From positions 5,005,371 to 5,069,370 of the forward strand of contig CM074764.1 in assembly GCA_037355855.1 (NCBI GenBank): 64,000 bases of DNA, given 5' to 3'. Numbering within the stretch: the stretch's first letter is position 1; each line of letters starts with the position of its first letter. Both the position numbers and the translations under genes were made by a program. The notes under the pieces are model-generated. The model did no database searches. It saw only the letters and a list, made by a program, of their open reading frames with translations, and was not told the DNA's origin. Shown here one piece after another: positions 49,165 through 58,229 of this stretch. The stretch is from Pseudo-nitzschia pungens (Eukaryota > Bacillariophyta > Bacillariophyceae > Bacillariales > Bacillariaceae).

Positions 49165-49212
49165 TATAAAATTAATTTTTATAAGAATAGAACTATAAAA
49201 ATTAATTTTATA
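49165..49212. repeat. 19-bp perfect inverted repeat before the Rep-like module
   Basis: Arms 49165-49183 and 49194-49212 pair perfectly around a 10-base loop (AGAATAGAAC). It may be a terminator for the dnaK fragment or, since it lies upstream of a Rep-like gene, a relic replication origin. The loop has no canonical NANTATTAC nonamer. Confidence 0.75.
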
Positions 49213-49243
49213 CTTTTATACACTAGTTCTTAAAAATCCTTAA

Positions 49244-49456
49244 GATGAAGAAATTGATGATTGGCCTATGGCTAATGCCTATACCGAAATCACCAAATTA
49301 GGGAGAAATAGAAATATAAAAGATTTTAATATCAATTACGAAGAAATATACATTCCAAATCCAAATCAAAAAGAAACTCCTCAGAATACTTTTAGATTAG
49401 TCGTAGATCAACCAATAAATACCCCTTTTAAGCACCGAATTAGAGCGAATGATTAA
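49244..49456 (+). CDS. Unknown small ORF 1 of the Rep module
   Basis: Open from 49244, with the first ATG at 49268 (62 residues: MANAYTEITKLGRNRN ... FKHRIRAND). I recognise no family. The seven codons before the ATG (DEEIDDW) are in frame after a stop, so a longer protein broken by a frameshift is possible. Its end overlaps the next ORF start by 8 bases (ATGATTAA), a pattern of translational coupling or of one gene with a slipped base. Confidence 0.4.
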   Translation, partial: DEEIDDWPMANAYTEITKLGRNRNIKDFNINYEEIYIPNPNQKETPQNTFRLVVDQPINTPFKHRIRAND

Positions 49457-49646
49457 AAAAGTGAGTGTAGTTGACCCAGAATTAGCTAATCAATTAACAG
49501 AAGATGATTTGGATTTTATAGATTCTAATATAACTAATAAATATCCTGATGATACCGATGACACAAAAATTGAAGAGGAGTTGTTTGGGAATTTTGACGA
49601 ATTTGATCAGGAGGGAGATGATCTCTTGGATTTTGACATAAAATAA
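49449..49646 (+). CDS. Unknown small acidic ORF 2 of the Rep module
   Basis: 65 residues, very acidic (FDEFDQEGDDLLDFDIK at the end; about a third Asp/Glu). No family recognised. It lies between ORF 1 (8-base overlap) and the Rep-like gene (22-base gap), all on the same strand, so the three may form one transcript. It could be a fragment. Confidence 0.4.
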   Translation: MIKKVSVVDPELANQLTEDDLDFIDSNITNKYPDDTDDTKIEEELFGNFDEFDQEGDDLLDFDIK

Positions 49647-49668
49647 TAACAATAAATAATATATTAAT

Positions 49669-50563
49669 ATGGTTATATCAGCACAAAATAAAGGCTCATA
49701 TTTTAAAATTAAAATTATTTTGGAGCGAAACCTAATATCAATGGAAGAACGCTCCGAAAATGCCTTAGAAAACGAAATAGACATTATATTAGCTAAGATG
49801 AATGCATCTTCTCAGGTGTATAAATTTGAAAGTGAAGATAAGAGTCGGATTGTTTATTTATTTTCAACAGGGACTAGAAAACGGAAAGGACAGCTCGAGA
49901 AATTATTAGCTACGAGCGAAACCATAGGTAGCTTAGTTTATAAGTATCAAACAGAAGGATTATTGAAAAATGAATTTGCCGATCAAGTAAAACTTTATAC
50001 AAGCAAACTAAAAAATATAAAAAAACCCCAAGCGTTCGATGGGTACATGGGAAATGACCTTAAAATTCTAAGTAATTTCGAAAACTATTACCCGTGGCAG
50101 AAACAAGTCTGGAACATTATAAAAGTAATTCCGAGTTTAGACCTTCTGATTCCCGTGAAATTATACATTTAATTGATCGAGAAGGGTGTACGGGAAAATC
50201 GAAATTCGCTAAAAAAATAGTCTTCGATCACCCTTACGACGTTGGAGTTATAACATATGGGACAACATCACAGATAAATTCTTCCATTGTAAATTTAGGT
50301 CCGAAAAAATTATATATAATTGACTTAACACGAGCAAAATGTAAGACAGACAGTGAACGTGATTTAATTGCAGGGCTAGAATCGGGTAAAAATGGGAAAG
50401 GGACGGCCCCTTTTAATGGAACCACCTCATATTTTAATTATGAGTCATTCCGAACATTGATAAGTCATTATTATCTAAAGATAGATGGAAAGTCTTCGAA
50501 ATCGAAGATAAGGAATTAAGAAAAATAGAGCTAGAAGAAGATGAAAATATTTTAGTAAAGTAA
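49669..50563 (+). pseudogene. Rep-like superfamily 3 helicase, frame broken
   Basis: About 300 codons in at least four frame segments. Segment 1 (49669 to about 50120) has no recognised endonuclease motif but ends in the YPWQKQVW stretch that opens the helicase part of CRESS-type Rep proteins. Segment 2 (about 50120-50410) has DSREIIHLIDREG, Walker A GCTGKS and Walker B LYIID. A segment near 50424-50445 has PPHILIM, matching motif C. The last (about 50450 to TAA 50563) has SKDRWKVFEI, the usual sequel. No HUH motifs (HxQ, YxxK pair) are visible. Codon use differs from neighbours (more CGG, GGG, AGA, CTC). It is encoded 145 bases before 5S rRNA, tail to tail. Homology to Rep is a motif judgement; breaks may be sequencing errors or decay. 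Confidence 0.7.
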
Positions 50564-50707
50564 CCGGCCTGATTAAAAAGAAACCATTTAAATTACTGGC
50601 AGTTATCACTCTTAGTATAAAAATAATTAACAGGATTCAACAAAATAATATTGAAGTTGAATTATTAAATAATTTACCTTTTAGAAAAATTAATATTAGA
50701 ATAAAAC

Positions 50708-50829
50708 TTTGGCATTGAACTATTTTCCCAGGAGGTGTCCCTCCAAGTATTTTCGTCGATTTATAACGTTTCACTACTGAGTTCGAGATGGATCAGTGTG
50801 GTTCCGTTGAATACACTAAAAACACCAAA
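50708..50829 (-). rRNA. rrn5: 5S rRNA
   Basis: Complementary strand shows the 5S core: helix ends TTTGG/CCAAA, CACACTGATCCATCTCGAAC and AGTAGTGAAACG. It follows 23S by about 45 bases in the same direction, as in plastid rRNA operons. Ends are set from the terminal helix. Confidence 0.93.
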
Positions 50830-50875
50830 GCAAAAATAGTTACTAATATTTTAGTAACTATATGTTTATTTAAAA

Positions 50876-51003
50876 ATTCAAGTCCTCGGTCTGTTAGCAC
50901 ATCTCAGCTCATATATTACTATATTTATACTTAATGCCTATCAAACGGTTAGTCTTACCGTGACCTTACTCACTTACGTGATGAGAATACTTATCTTGAG
51001 GTG

Positions 51004-51037
<34 letters not shown>

Positions 51038-51161
51038 CTCCGTACATAGCTACCCAGCGTTTACCGTTGGCACGATAACTGGTACACCAGAGGTACGTCC
51101 TTCTCGGTCCTCTCGTACTAAAGAAGGCTCCTCTCAATATTCTAACGCCTACACCGGATAT

Positions 51162-51209
<48 letters not shown>

Positions 51210-51245
51210 CATGGGCGAACAGCCCAACCCTTGGGACGTACTACC

Positions 51246-51314
<69 letters not shown>

Positions 51315-51509
51315 CAGCCTGTTATCCCTAGAGTAACTTTTATCCGTTGAGTGACGGCCTTTCCACTCAGCACCGTCAGATCACTAAGACCGACTTTCGT
51401 CCCCTGCTCGACTTGTAGGTCTCACAGTCAAGCTTCCTTATGCCTTTACACTCTAGATACGATTTCTACACGTTCAGAGGAAACCTTTGTACGCCTCCGT
51501 TACCATTTG

Positions 51510-51543
<34 letters not shown>

Positions 51544-51795
51544 AACTGTCCTTTGACCAGATCATGATACAAAGTTAGAAATCTAACATTACCAGAGTGG
51601 TATCTCACTGATGGCTCCTAAATTCCCGCAAGAATAAACTCAACGCCTCCCACCTATACTGCGCAAGTAAAGTCCAATTCCAATTTCAAGTTACAGTAAA
51701 GCTTCATAGGGTCTTTCTGTCCAGGTGCAGGTAGTCCGCATCTTCACAGACAAGTCTATTTCACCGAGCCCCTCTCCGAGACAGTATCCAAATCA

Positions 51796-51878
<83 letters not shown>

Positions 51879-52647
51879 AGGGCTTCAGTTATCAGCTTCG
51901 CGGATGCTAACCAACTTCTTTAACCTTCTGGCACTGGGCAGGCGTCAGCCCCCATACATCGTCTTACGACTTAGCGGAGACCTGTGTTTTTGGTAAACAG
52001 TTGCTTGGATCTTGTTATTGCAACCTTATAAATAAGGCACTCCTTCTCCCGAAGTTACGGAGTCATTTTGCCGAGTTCCTTAGAGAGAGTTATCTCGCGC
52101 CCCTTAGTATACTCTACCTACCCACCTGTGTCGGTTATGGTACAGGCATTATTTATTTACGACAGTGCGAGCTTTTCTTGGAAGTCTGACATAGACTGCT
52201 TCAATGCCGTAGCATCTCGTCATCACGCCTCAACTCAAAACGTTTTCTCCGTTTCTCAACATCTCGAACGCTTAAACCGGTAACCAACATCCGGCCAGCT
52301 TAGCCTCCTTCGTCCCTCGTTATCAATAAATAATGGTACGGGAATATTAACCCGTTGTCCATCGACTACGCTTTTCAGCCTCGCCTTAGGTCCTGACTTA
52401 CCCTCCGCGGACGAGCCTTCCAGAGGAAACCTTGGGTTTTCGGGGTATAGGATTCTCACCTATATTTTCGTTACTCAAGCCGACATTCTCACTTCTGCTT
52501 CGTCCATATCCACTTACGTTAATACTTCAATCTACAACAGAACGCTCCCCTACCGATATATCTTCTATATATCGCACAGTTTCGGCAAATTACTTAGTCC
52601 CGTACATTTTCGGCGCAGGTTTACTCGATCAGTGAGCTATTACGCAC

Positions 52648-52683
<36 letters not shown>

Positions 52684-53247
52684 ATTGTTTCTGCACTCCC
52701 ACCTCCTTTATCACTTAGTAATTATTTGGGGGCCTTAACTGGTGCTCTGGGCTGTTTCCCTCTTGACAATGGAGCTTATCCCCCACAGTCTCACTGATAA
52801 ACTGTTCACTTAGTATTCTTAGTTTGCAACGATTTGGTACCGAATTACCAGCCCGCATACGTAACAGTGCTTTACCCCTAAGTTATAATATTTATCGCTG
52901 CGCCAAAACGCATTTCGGGGAGAACCAGCTAGCTCCGAATTCGATTGGCATTTCACCCCTAACCACAATTCATCCGCTGATTTTTCAACATCAGTCGGTT
53001 CGGTCCTCCACTTAGTATTACCTAAGCTTCAACCTGACCATGGTTAGATCATCCGGGTTCGGGTCTATAACCAGTGACATATGCCCTATTCAGGCTCGCT
53101 TTCACTATGGCTCCAGCATTCTCTGCCTTAACCTGCCACTACCTATAAGTCGCCGGCTCATTCTTCAACAGGCACGAAGTCAGACGATTTAGTCGTCCTC
53201 CTACTGATTGTAAGTTTATGGTTTCATGTTCTTTTCACTCCCCTCCC

Positions 53248-53278
<31 letters not shown>

Positions 53279-53500
53279 ATTTCACTATCGGTCATTCAGG
53301 AATATTTAGCCTTACGAGGTGGTCCTCGCAGATTCACACGGAATTTCACGTGCTCCATGCTACTTGGGATAAGATTTGATTATTTCAATTTTCAACTACA
53401 AGACTATCACTCTCTTTGGTTAAGCATTCCAACTTATTCGTCTAATTGTCCTAATCGATTTACAATCGTCCCACTACCCTTAGTTAAGAACTAAGTTTAG
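50876..53500 (-). rRNA. rrn23: 23S rRNA, 5' end in gap
   Basis: About 2.6 kb of large-subunit rRNA on the minus strand, recognised from the peptidyl transferase region, the sarcin-ricin loop (AGTACGAGAGGACC complement near 51106-51120) and domain II/III landmarks. The first 170-250 or so bases fall in the N gap. Several open frames inside it are chance. A highly expressed rRNA operon of the plastid inverted repeat is implied; 16S, trnI and trnA are not in this window. Confidence 0.96.
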
Positions 53501-54000
53501 NNNNNNNNNNNNNNNNNNNNNNNNNNNNNNNNNNNNNNNNNNNNNNNNNNNNNNNNNNNNNNNNNNNNNNNNNNNNNNNNNNNNNNNNNNNNNNNNNNNN
53601 NNNNNNNNNNNNNNNNNNNNNNNNNNNNNNNNNNNNNNNNNNNNNNNNNNNNNNNNNNNNNNNNNNNNNNNNNNNNNNNNNNNNNNNNNNNNNNNNNNNN
53701 NNNNNNNNNNNNNNNNNNNNNNNNNNNNNNNNNNNNNNNNNNNNNNNNNNNNNNNNNNNNNNNNNNNNNNNNNNNNNNNNNNNNNNNNNNNNNNNNNNNN
53801 NNNNNNNNNNNNNNNNNNNNNNNNNNNNNNNNNNNNNNNNNNNNNNNNNNNNNNNNNNNNNNNNNNNNNNNNNNNNNNNNNNNNNNNNNNNNNNNNNNNN
53901 NNNNNNNNNNNNNNNNNNNNNNNNNNNNNNNNNNNNNNNNNNNNNNNNNNNNNNNNNNNNNNNNNNNNNNNNNNNNNNNNNNNNNNNNNNNNNNNNNNNN
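53501..54000. other. Scaffold gap, 500 N
   Basis: Exactly 500 undetermined bases between 23S rRNA and rpl19. The two pieces need not be neighbours: 23S lacks its 5' end on one side and rpl19 its 3' end on the other. Confidence 0.98.
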
Positions 54001-54268
54001 CAATTGAAGCAATTTTAGGTGAATGAATTAAAAAGATTCGTTCAATTCCAATACCTTGGAAAGTTTTTCTAACAGTAATAGTTGTATTTATTGAACTATT
54101 TTTTTTAGCGATGATTGTTCCTTCGTAAAATTGAACACGTTCTTTATTTCCCTCAATAATTTTAACACCAACTTTAATATTATCTCCAATTTGTACCGGT
54201 GGAATATCTTCTTTTAGAAACTTGGCTTCTACTCCATTTACTATTTGTTGAACATTTAATTTAGCCAT
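54001..54268 (-). CDS. rpl19: Ribosomal protein L19, 3' end in gap
   Basis: 50S protein. 89 codons present: MAKLNVQQIVNGVEAKFLKEDIPPVQIGDNIKV, then VQFYEGTIIAKKNSSINTTITVRKTFQGIGIERIFLIHSPKI, the L19 core. About 30 C-terminal residues are lost in the gap. Confidence 0.95.
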
Positions 54269-54352
54269 AAGTTTAAATTATTAACTTTGATTATTTATTA
54301 TAAATAAGTTTACAACCACATTTGAAAAAAAACAATATTTAAATTATTTAAA

Positions 54353-54436
54353 TGCATCCGACTGGATTTGAACCAGTGATGTTCCTAAGAAGACGGATTA
54401 TGAGTCCGGTGCCTTCGACCACTCGGCCACGAATGC
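54353..54436 (-). tRNA. trnI: tRNA with CAU anticodon, probably tRNA-Ile(CAU)
   Basis: 84 bases: acceptor GCATTCG/CGGATGC, D arm GCCGAGTGGTCGAAGGC, anticodon loop CTCATAA, variable region about 15 bases (could form TTC/GAA stem), T arm ACTGG TTCAAAT CCAGT. The acceptor and CTCATAA loop resemble land-plant trnI(CAU), whose C34 is changed to lysidine so it reads AUA. The long variable arm is unusual for Ile. Elongator Met is the alternative; initiator tRNA is at 58155. Confidence 0.7.
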
Positions 54437-54441
54437 AAATA

Positions 54442-54783
54442 TGGAGCTGATGGGAATTGAACCCACGTCCATCTAAACTTTTTAATCTACTTTTATCACA
54501 AGCATAGTTCAAAAGAACGAGATAGAGTTTTATATTATTCTAAACTATTGGACTTAAAACGTCTAGTAATAGTGAAAAAAGATTAAAGAAAGATAATTAT
54601 TACATAGCAAATCGTAATGAATTTGCTTGATTAACTTTACAAATAGAATTTAGAAAAGTTGAAACGGATAAAATTAAATTTTTAGCAGTTATTTTAAAGT
54701 TGTATATTTTTTTTTCGAAGAATATAAACTTCGGCTTGATTCATATTTTAATAAAATTTAAATGTCGAAACCAAAGCAGCCCC
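54442..54783 (-). ncRNA. ssrA: tmRNA (ssrA)
   Basis: One-piece tmRNA of 342 bases that rescues stalled ribosomes and tags broken proteins. The 5' end GGGGCTG with TTTGGTTTCGACAT and the 3' end GGGTTCAATTCCCATCAGCTCCA form the tRNA-like half with a TTCAATT T loop. The tag frame runs from GCT at 54686 to TAA at 54600: 28 residues starting AKNLILSV and ending SLRFAM. It lies between the CAU tRNA (5 bases away) and trnR. Confidence 0.94.
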
Positions 54784-54804
54784 ATTTATTTTTAATACAC
54801 AGTT

Positions 54805-54877
54805 TAAGCATGAAGGGAATCGAACCCTTGACTTTCAGAATCGGAATCTGATGCTCTATCCCCTGAGCTACATGCTT
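54805..54877 (-). tRNA. trnR: tRNA-Arg(CCG)
   Basis: 73 bases: acceptor AAGCATG/CATGCTT, D arm GCTCAGGGGATAGAGC, anticodon stem TCAGA/TCTGA around TTCCGAT (CCG), T arm AAGGG TTCGATT CCCTT. Confidence 0.93.
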
Positions 54878-54967
54878 ATATTCTAGAAATATTTTTAATT
54901 TTTGTAAAATAGAAAGTATGTGAAAATTTCAAAAATAATAAAATTTTTTGAAATTTTCGATAAAAAA

Positions 54968-55459
54968 TTAGAAGTAAATTTTTCCACCACCCCATTTTTC
55001 TGTAATAATTTTTGGTTGTAATAAAATATGACCAGAAATTGCTGTTAAATCTTCATCGGTTACAGAACGCATACGTGGGTAGATATCAGCACTCTTAATA
55101 CTTGGGTGTACTTCTGCAATAGATTCTAATCCATCATATGTTGTTGGATTTTTTAAGAAGTCTACTAATGCATCAATATTATCACGACGAGGTGTTGCTA
55201 AACTTAAAGCTTCTGGATCTAAACCAACGTTCGGGTTTGTTTTTGTAATACCACCGATATGACATGCACCACATGTTGCATTAAATAAACGCTTACCACG
55301 TTTTACTTGTTCAGGTGTTAAAACAGTTGTCTTACCGCTACCATCTTGAACAACTGTTCGTGTTGCTTCATCTAAATCAATTGCTGATGCATTTGTTACA
55401 AAAAATCCAAAAACACCAACAAATAACATTGAAACGATCTGTGAATACTTTCTAAGCAT
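54968..55459 (-). CDS. psbV: Cytochrome c550 (PsbV)
   Basis: Lumenal haem protein of the photosystem II oxygen-evolving complex. From ATG 55459: 163 residues, the family's length, with signal peptide MLRKYSQIVSMLFVGVFGFFVTNASA, mature start IDLDEATRTV, haem site CGACH near residue 63 and HPSIKSADIYPRMR near the second axial ligand. The open frame reaches 55513, but the extra 18 residues are outside the conserved signal peptide. Confidence 0.96.
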   Translation of the reverse strand: MLRKYSQIVSMLFVGVFGFFVTNASAIDLDEATRTVVQDGSGKTTVLTPEQVKRGKRLFNATCGACHIGGITKTNPNVGLDPEALSLATPRRDNIDALVDFLKNPTTYDGLESIAEVHPSIKSADIYPRMRSVTDEDLTAISGHILLQPKIITEKWGGGKIYF

Positions 55460-55519
55460 AAGGTAAAAAAAATTATTTACAAACTTGAAACCAAGATTTT
55501 TAAAAAGTTCCATGAATGG

Positions 55520-55828
55520 TTAACTTTCATTTTTATTCTTCTGCTTTGATTTAGCTAAATTAGCAATTAAACCACGTAAACGAATATTTTCCCAACCTGC
55601 AACTAATACAGTTATAACAATTAATACTTGACTAAATAATAGAATTGGATCTAAACGCCAACCATGAACCATTAAAATACAACTATATAAGAAACCCATT
55701 GTAGAAAAGAAAATATCCTCATCACGTGCAATTTCTGGTTTAACATTTCGAAGAGAATATAAAATTAAAACGCCAACACTCACAATAATACCTAAGAAAA
55801 TATTTGGACCAAAACTAACATTTATCAT
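55520..55828 (-). CDS. ycf66: Ycf66 membrane protein
   Basis: Conserved plastid/cyanobacterial protein of unknown function. From ATG 55828: 102 residues, MINVSFGPNIFLGIIVSVGVL then RNVKPEIARDEDIFFSTMGFLYSCILMVHGWRLDPILLFSQ, with three hydrophobic spans and a charged tail. A longer open frame to 55885 adds a stretch not seen in the family. It is 60 bases upstream of psbV in the same direction. Confidence 0.9.
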   Translation of the reverse strand: MINVSFGPNIFLGIIVSVGVLILYSLRNVKPEIARDEDIFFSTMGFLYSCILMVHGWRLDPILLFSQVLIVITVLVAGWENIRLRGLIANLAKSKQKNKNES

Positions 55829-55907
55829 AAAAGATTTATTTGTAATAGAGCATAAGATAAAATTAACTAAAAAGAGTATAACCAAATATGTCTAAATGTT
55901 TAGACTA

Positions 55908-56024
55908 TTATGCTCGTGTAACTTTATCACTTTTACTAATAATTGCTAATGCAACGCCGATAACAATTACAACTGCTCCGCCTGCAACTAAACTAGATAC
56001 AAAATTTGCTAATGAAGGTGTCAT
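55908..56024 (-). CDS. psbX: Photosystem II protein X
   Basis: 38-residue single-span subunit near cytochrome b559: MTPSLANFVSSLVAGGAVVI, span to AIISKSD, end KVTRA. Intact. It is divided from ycf66 by 79 bases. Confidence 0.93.
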   Translation of the reverse strand: MTPSLANFVSSLVAGGAVVIVIGVALAIISKSDKVTRA

Positions 56025-56227
56025 TTATAAAATTTCCTTTTTTTTAATAGTAATAAAATTAAAAATAGTAAAATTAACTACAATATACATTGTATCAAGT
56101 TTTTATAAAAAATAGAAAAATTTTTTATAAGTCTATGTAATATTTTATAGTTAACCTTTTAATTTATATAGTGAGTCCGATCTGTTTTTTATTTTTTAAC
56201 CTATTAAAATTTTTTGATTTATCAAAA

Positions 56228-56265
56228 ATGTTATAATTATTAAGAAATATTAATAATTATAACAT
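56228..56265. terminator. Hairpin after petD
   Basis: 15-bp perfect arms around an 8-base loop (core arms 56230-56242 and 56251-56263), 38 bases after the petD stop on the minus strand. Likely 3' end of petB-petD. The remainder of 56025-56303 is AT-rich spacer with the psbX promoter region. Confidence 0.7.
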
Positions 56266-56303
56266 ATTGTATAAAAATTAAACAAATTGATGTTACTCAA
56301 GGT

Positions 56304-56786
56304 TTACCAGAAACCTAATGAAACTGCTTTATCAATTGGTAAACATGCACCAATACCTAACCAAACTGCTGTGAAGAAACCTAAAATGAATAATAAGCTT
56401 GCAATCGGACGACGGAATGGGTTTTGGAATTTGTTAACATTTTCAATAAATGGAACAGTAATAAGCCCAGCTGGAACAGCTGCCATTGCTAATACACCTA
56501 ATAATTTATTAGGTAATACTCGTAATAAGTTAAATGTTGGGAAGAAATACCATTCTGGTAAAATTTCTAATGGTGTATTAAATGGATCTGCAGGTTCACC
56601 CATTTGAGTCGGTGCTAAAACTGCTAAACCTGTACAACATGCAAAAATACCTAACATTGTTAATGGGAAAATGTATAAGATATCATTTGGCCATGCTGGC
56701 TCACCATAATAGTTATGACCCATTCCTTTTGCTAATTTTGCTCTTAATTTTGGATCCGTTAAATCCGGTTTTTTAATTACTGACAT
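56304..56786 (-). CDS. petD: Cytochrome b6f subunit IV
   Basis: 160 residues, intact: [35 protein letters not shown], three membrane spans, PEWY in [17 protein letters not shown] at the plastoquinol site. It is the second gene of the petB-petD operon, 34 bases after petB. Confidence 0.97.
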   Translation of the reverse strand: MSVIKKPDLTDPKLRAKLAKGMGHNYYGEPAWPNDILYIFPLTMLGIFACCTGLAVLAPTQMGEPADPFNTPLEILPEWYFFPTFNLLRVLPNKLLGVLAMAAVPAGLITVPFIENVNKFQNPFRRPIASLLFILGFFTAVWLGIGACLPIDKAVSLGFW

Positions 56787-56820
56787 AATATTTTATTAGT
56801 TAAATTATTTAATTGTTCAA

Positions 56821-57468
56821 TTATAGAGGACCTGAAATACCTTGTTTGCGAATCATTAAGAAATGAGTTAGCATTAAAACTGCTGCTGCTACAGGTAAAA
56901 CAAATGTATGAGCACTATAGAATCGTGTTAAAGTTGCCTGGCCAACACTTTCACCACCACGTAAAATTAAAACTAATGGGGGTCCAACAACTGGTACCGC
57001 TGCTGGTACACCTGTTACAATTTTACATGCCCAGAATCCTACTTGATCCCAAGGTAATGAGTAGCCTGTTACACCAAATGACACTGTTACAACTGATAAA
57101 ATAACACCAGTTACCCAAGTTAATTCTCGAGGTTTTTTGAAACCACCTGTTAAATATACACGGAATACATGTAGTACTAACATTAATACCATCATACTAG
57201 CAGACCAACGGTGTAAAGAACGAATTAACCAACCAAAATTTACACTTGTCATAATGTATTCTACTGATGCAAATGCATCAACTACACTAGGTCGATAGTA
57301 GAAAGTCATTGCAAATCCAGTTGCAACCTGAATTAAGAAACAAGTAAGAACAAGACCACCAAAACAATAAAAGATATTTACATGCGGCGGAACATATTTA
57401 CTAGAAATATCATCAGCAATTGCTTGAACTTCTAATCGTTCCTCAAACCAATCATATACCTTGCTCAT
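56821..57468 (-). CDS. petB: Cytochrome b6
   Basis: Haem-carrying core subunit of the b6f complex. From ATG 57468: 215 residues, the usual length, [21 protein letters not shown], four spans with paired haem histidines ([31 protein letters not shown]), and Cys35 region (FYCFGG) for haem c. The frame extends to 57504 but the added codons are not conserved. Confidence 0.97.
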   Translation of the reverse strand: MSKVYDWFEERLEVQAIADDISSKYVPPHVNIFYCFGGLVLTCFLIQVATGFAMTFYYRPSVVDAFASVEYIMTSVNFGWLIRSLHRWSASMMVLMLVLHVFRVYLTGGFKKPRELTWVTGVILSVVTVSFGVTGYSLPWDQVGFWACKIVTGVPAAVPVVGPPLVLILRGGESVGQATLTRFYSAHTFVLPVAAAVLMLTHFLMIRKQGISGPL

Positions 57469-57517
57469 AAGATAATTTTTACATTCTTCAACGCTATTAA
57501 GCAAACTTTATAATAAA

Positions 57518-57604
57518 GGCGAGAGTGGGATTCGAACCCACGGAACCCGTAAAGATTCATCTGATTTCAAATCAGACGCAATCGACCAACTCTGCCATCT
57601 CGCC
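57518..57604 (-). tRNA. trnS: tRNA-Ser(UGA)
   Basis: Class II tRNA of about 87 bases: acceptor GGCGAGA/TCTCGCC, anticodon TGA in TCTGATTTGAAATCAGA, long variable arm, T arm GTGGG TTCGAAT CCCAC. Confidence 0.94.
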
Positions 57605-57638
57605 AAAAAGATTAGTTTTAAAACTAATCTTGATTTTA

Positions 57639-58058
57639 TTAACTTTCGTATGTAGTTGTTTCACTAAATTTAATTTGACTTGGATTCGGATTTTTTCCAA
57701 TAGAAAAATCACGACTACCACAAGCAACTCGACCTGGATTTACTTTTTCAGGTACGACACCATCTTTTGGATGTAAATATTGAACTTCACCACTTGGGAA
57801 AATCCGATAAATTTTATAGTTATTGATCTTAAACGTTCTCAATTGAGTTCCTAATGCTAAACACTGTTCTTTTCGTGCCATATACAATAGATTCTCTCCA
57901 CTACGCATCATTGCTGCGCCACCAGTTGGCATTTCAAAGATTTGTTCTTTCGCGCTTGTCCAAGTAATAGCATATTTTTCTTCAACCTCAGCTGAGCGTA
58001 ACCAACCGCCAGTACTTCCGCCGAATGTTGGGAAAGGTGTTTGTAAGTTTAATGTCAT
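57639..58058 (-). CDS. psaD: Photosystem I subunit II (PsaD)
   Basis: Stromal ferredoxin-docking subunit, 139 residues, intact: [62 protein letters not shown], then YPHP-like [17 protein letters not shown]. Normal length. Confidence 0.97.
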   Translation of the reverse strand: MTLNLQTPFPTFGGSTGGWLRSAEVEEKYAITWTSAKEQIFEMPTGGAAMMRSGENLLYMARKEQCLALGTQLRTFKINNYKIYRIFPSGEVQYLHPKDGVVPEKVNPGRVACGSRDFSIGKNPNPSQIKFSETTTYES

Positions 58059-58154
58059 TTGTAAAACTTTATAAATGTTTAATATTCAATATATAATTTT
58101 AATATAAAAAAAAAGTTTTTTATTAAAATTATTAGAACTAAAACTATTTGCTTC

Positions 58155-58229
58155 TAGCGGAGAGTGGATTTGAACCACCGTCCTTCGGGTTATGAGCCCA
58201 ACGAGCTAACCAGGCTGCTCTACTCCGCG
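58155..58229 (-). tRNA. trnfM: Initiator tRNA-fMet(CAU)
   Basis: 75 bases: acceptor CGCGGAG with an unpaired first base (initiator feature), GTAGAGCAGCCTGG, anticodon stem TTGGG CTCATAA CCCGA, T arm GGTGG TTCAAAT CCACT. Confidence 0.93.

Noticed and set aside
50083..50091. AACTATTAC, matching the NANTATTAC nonamer of CRESS replication origins
   Set aside because: It lies within the coding stretch for NYYPW of the Rep-like gene and has no flanking inverted repeat, so a chance match is more likely.
50880..53460. Several open frames of 60-85 codons on both strands
   Set aside because: They lie inside 23S rRNA, whose conserved landmarks cover the whole stretch.
54353..54436. tRNA-Ser because of the long variable arm
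   Set aside because: The anticodon loop CTCATAA gives CAU, which is not a serine anticodon, and the acceptor matches trnI(CAU).
55888..56115. Plus-strand frame MSKCLDYYARVT over psbX
   Set aside because: It is antisense to psbX, whose 38 residues are plainly conserved.
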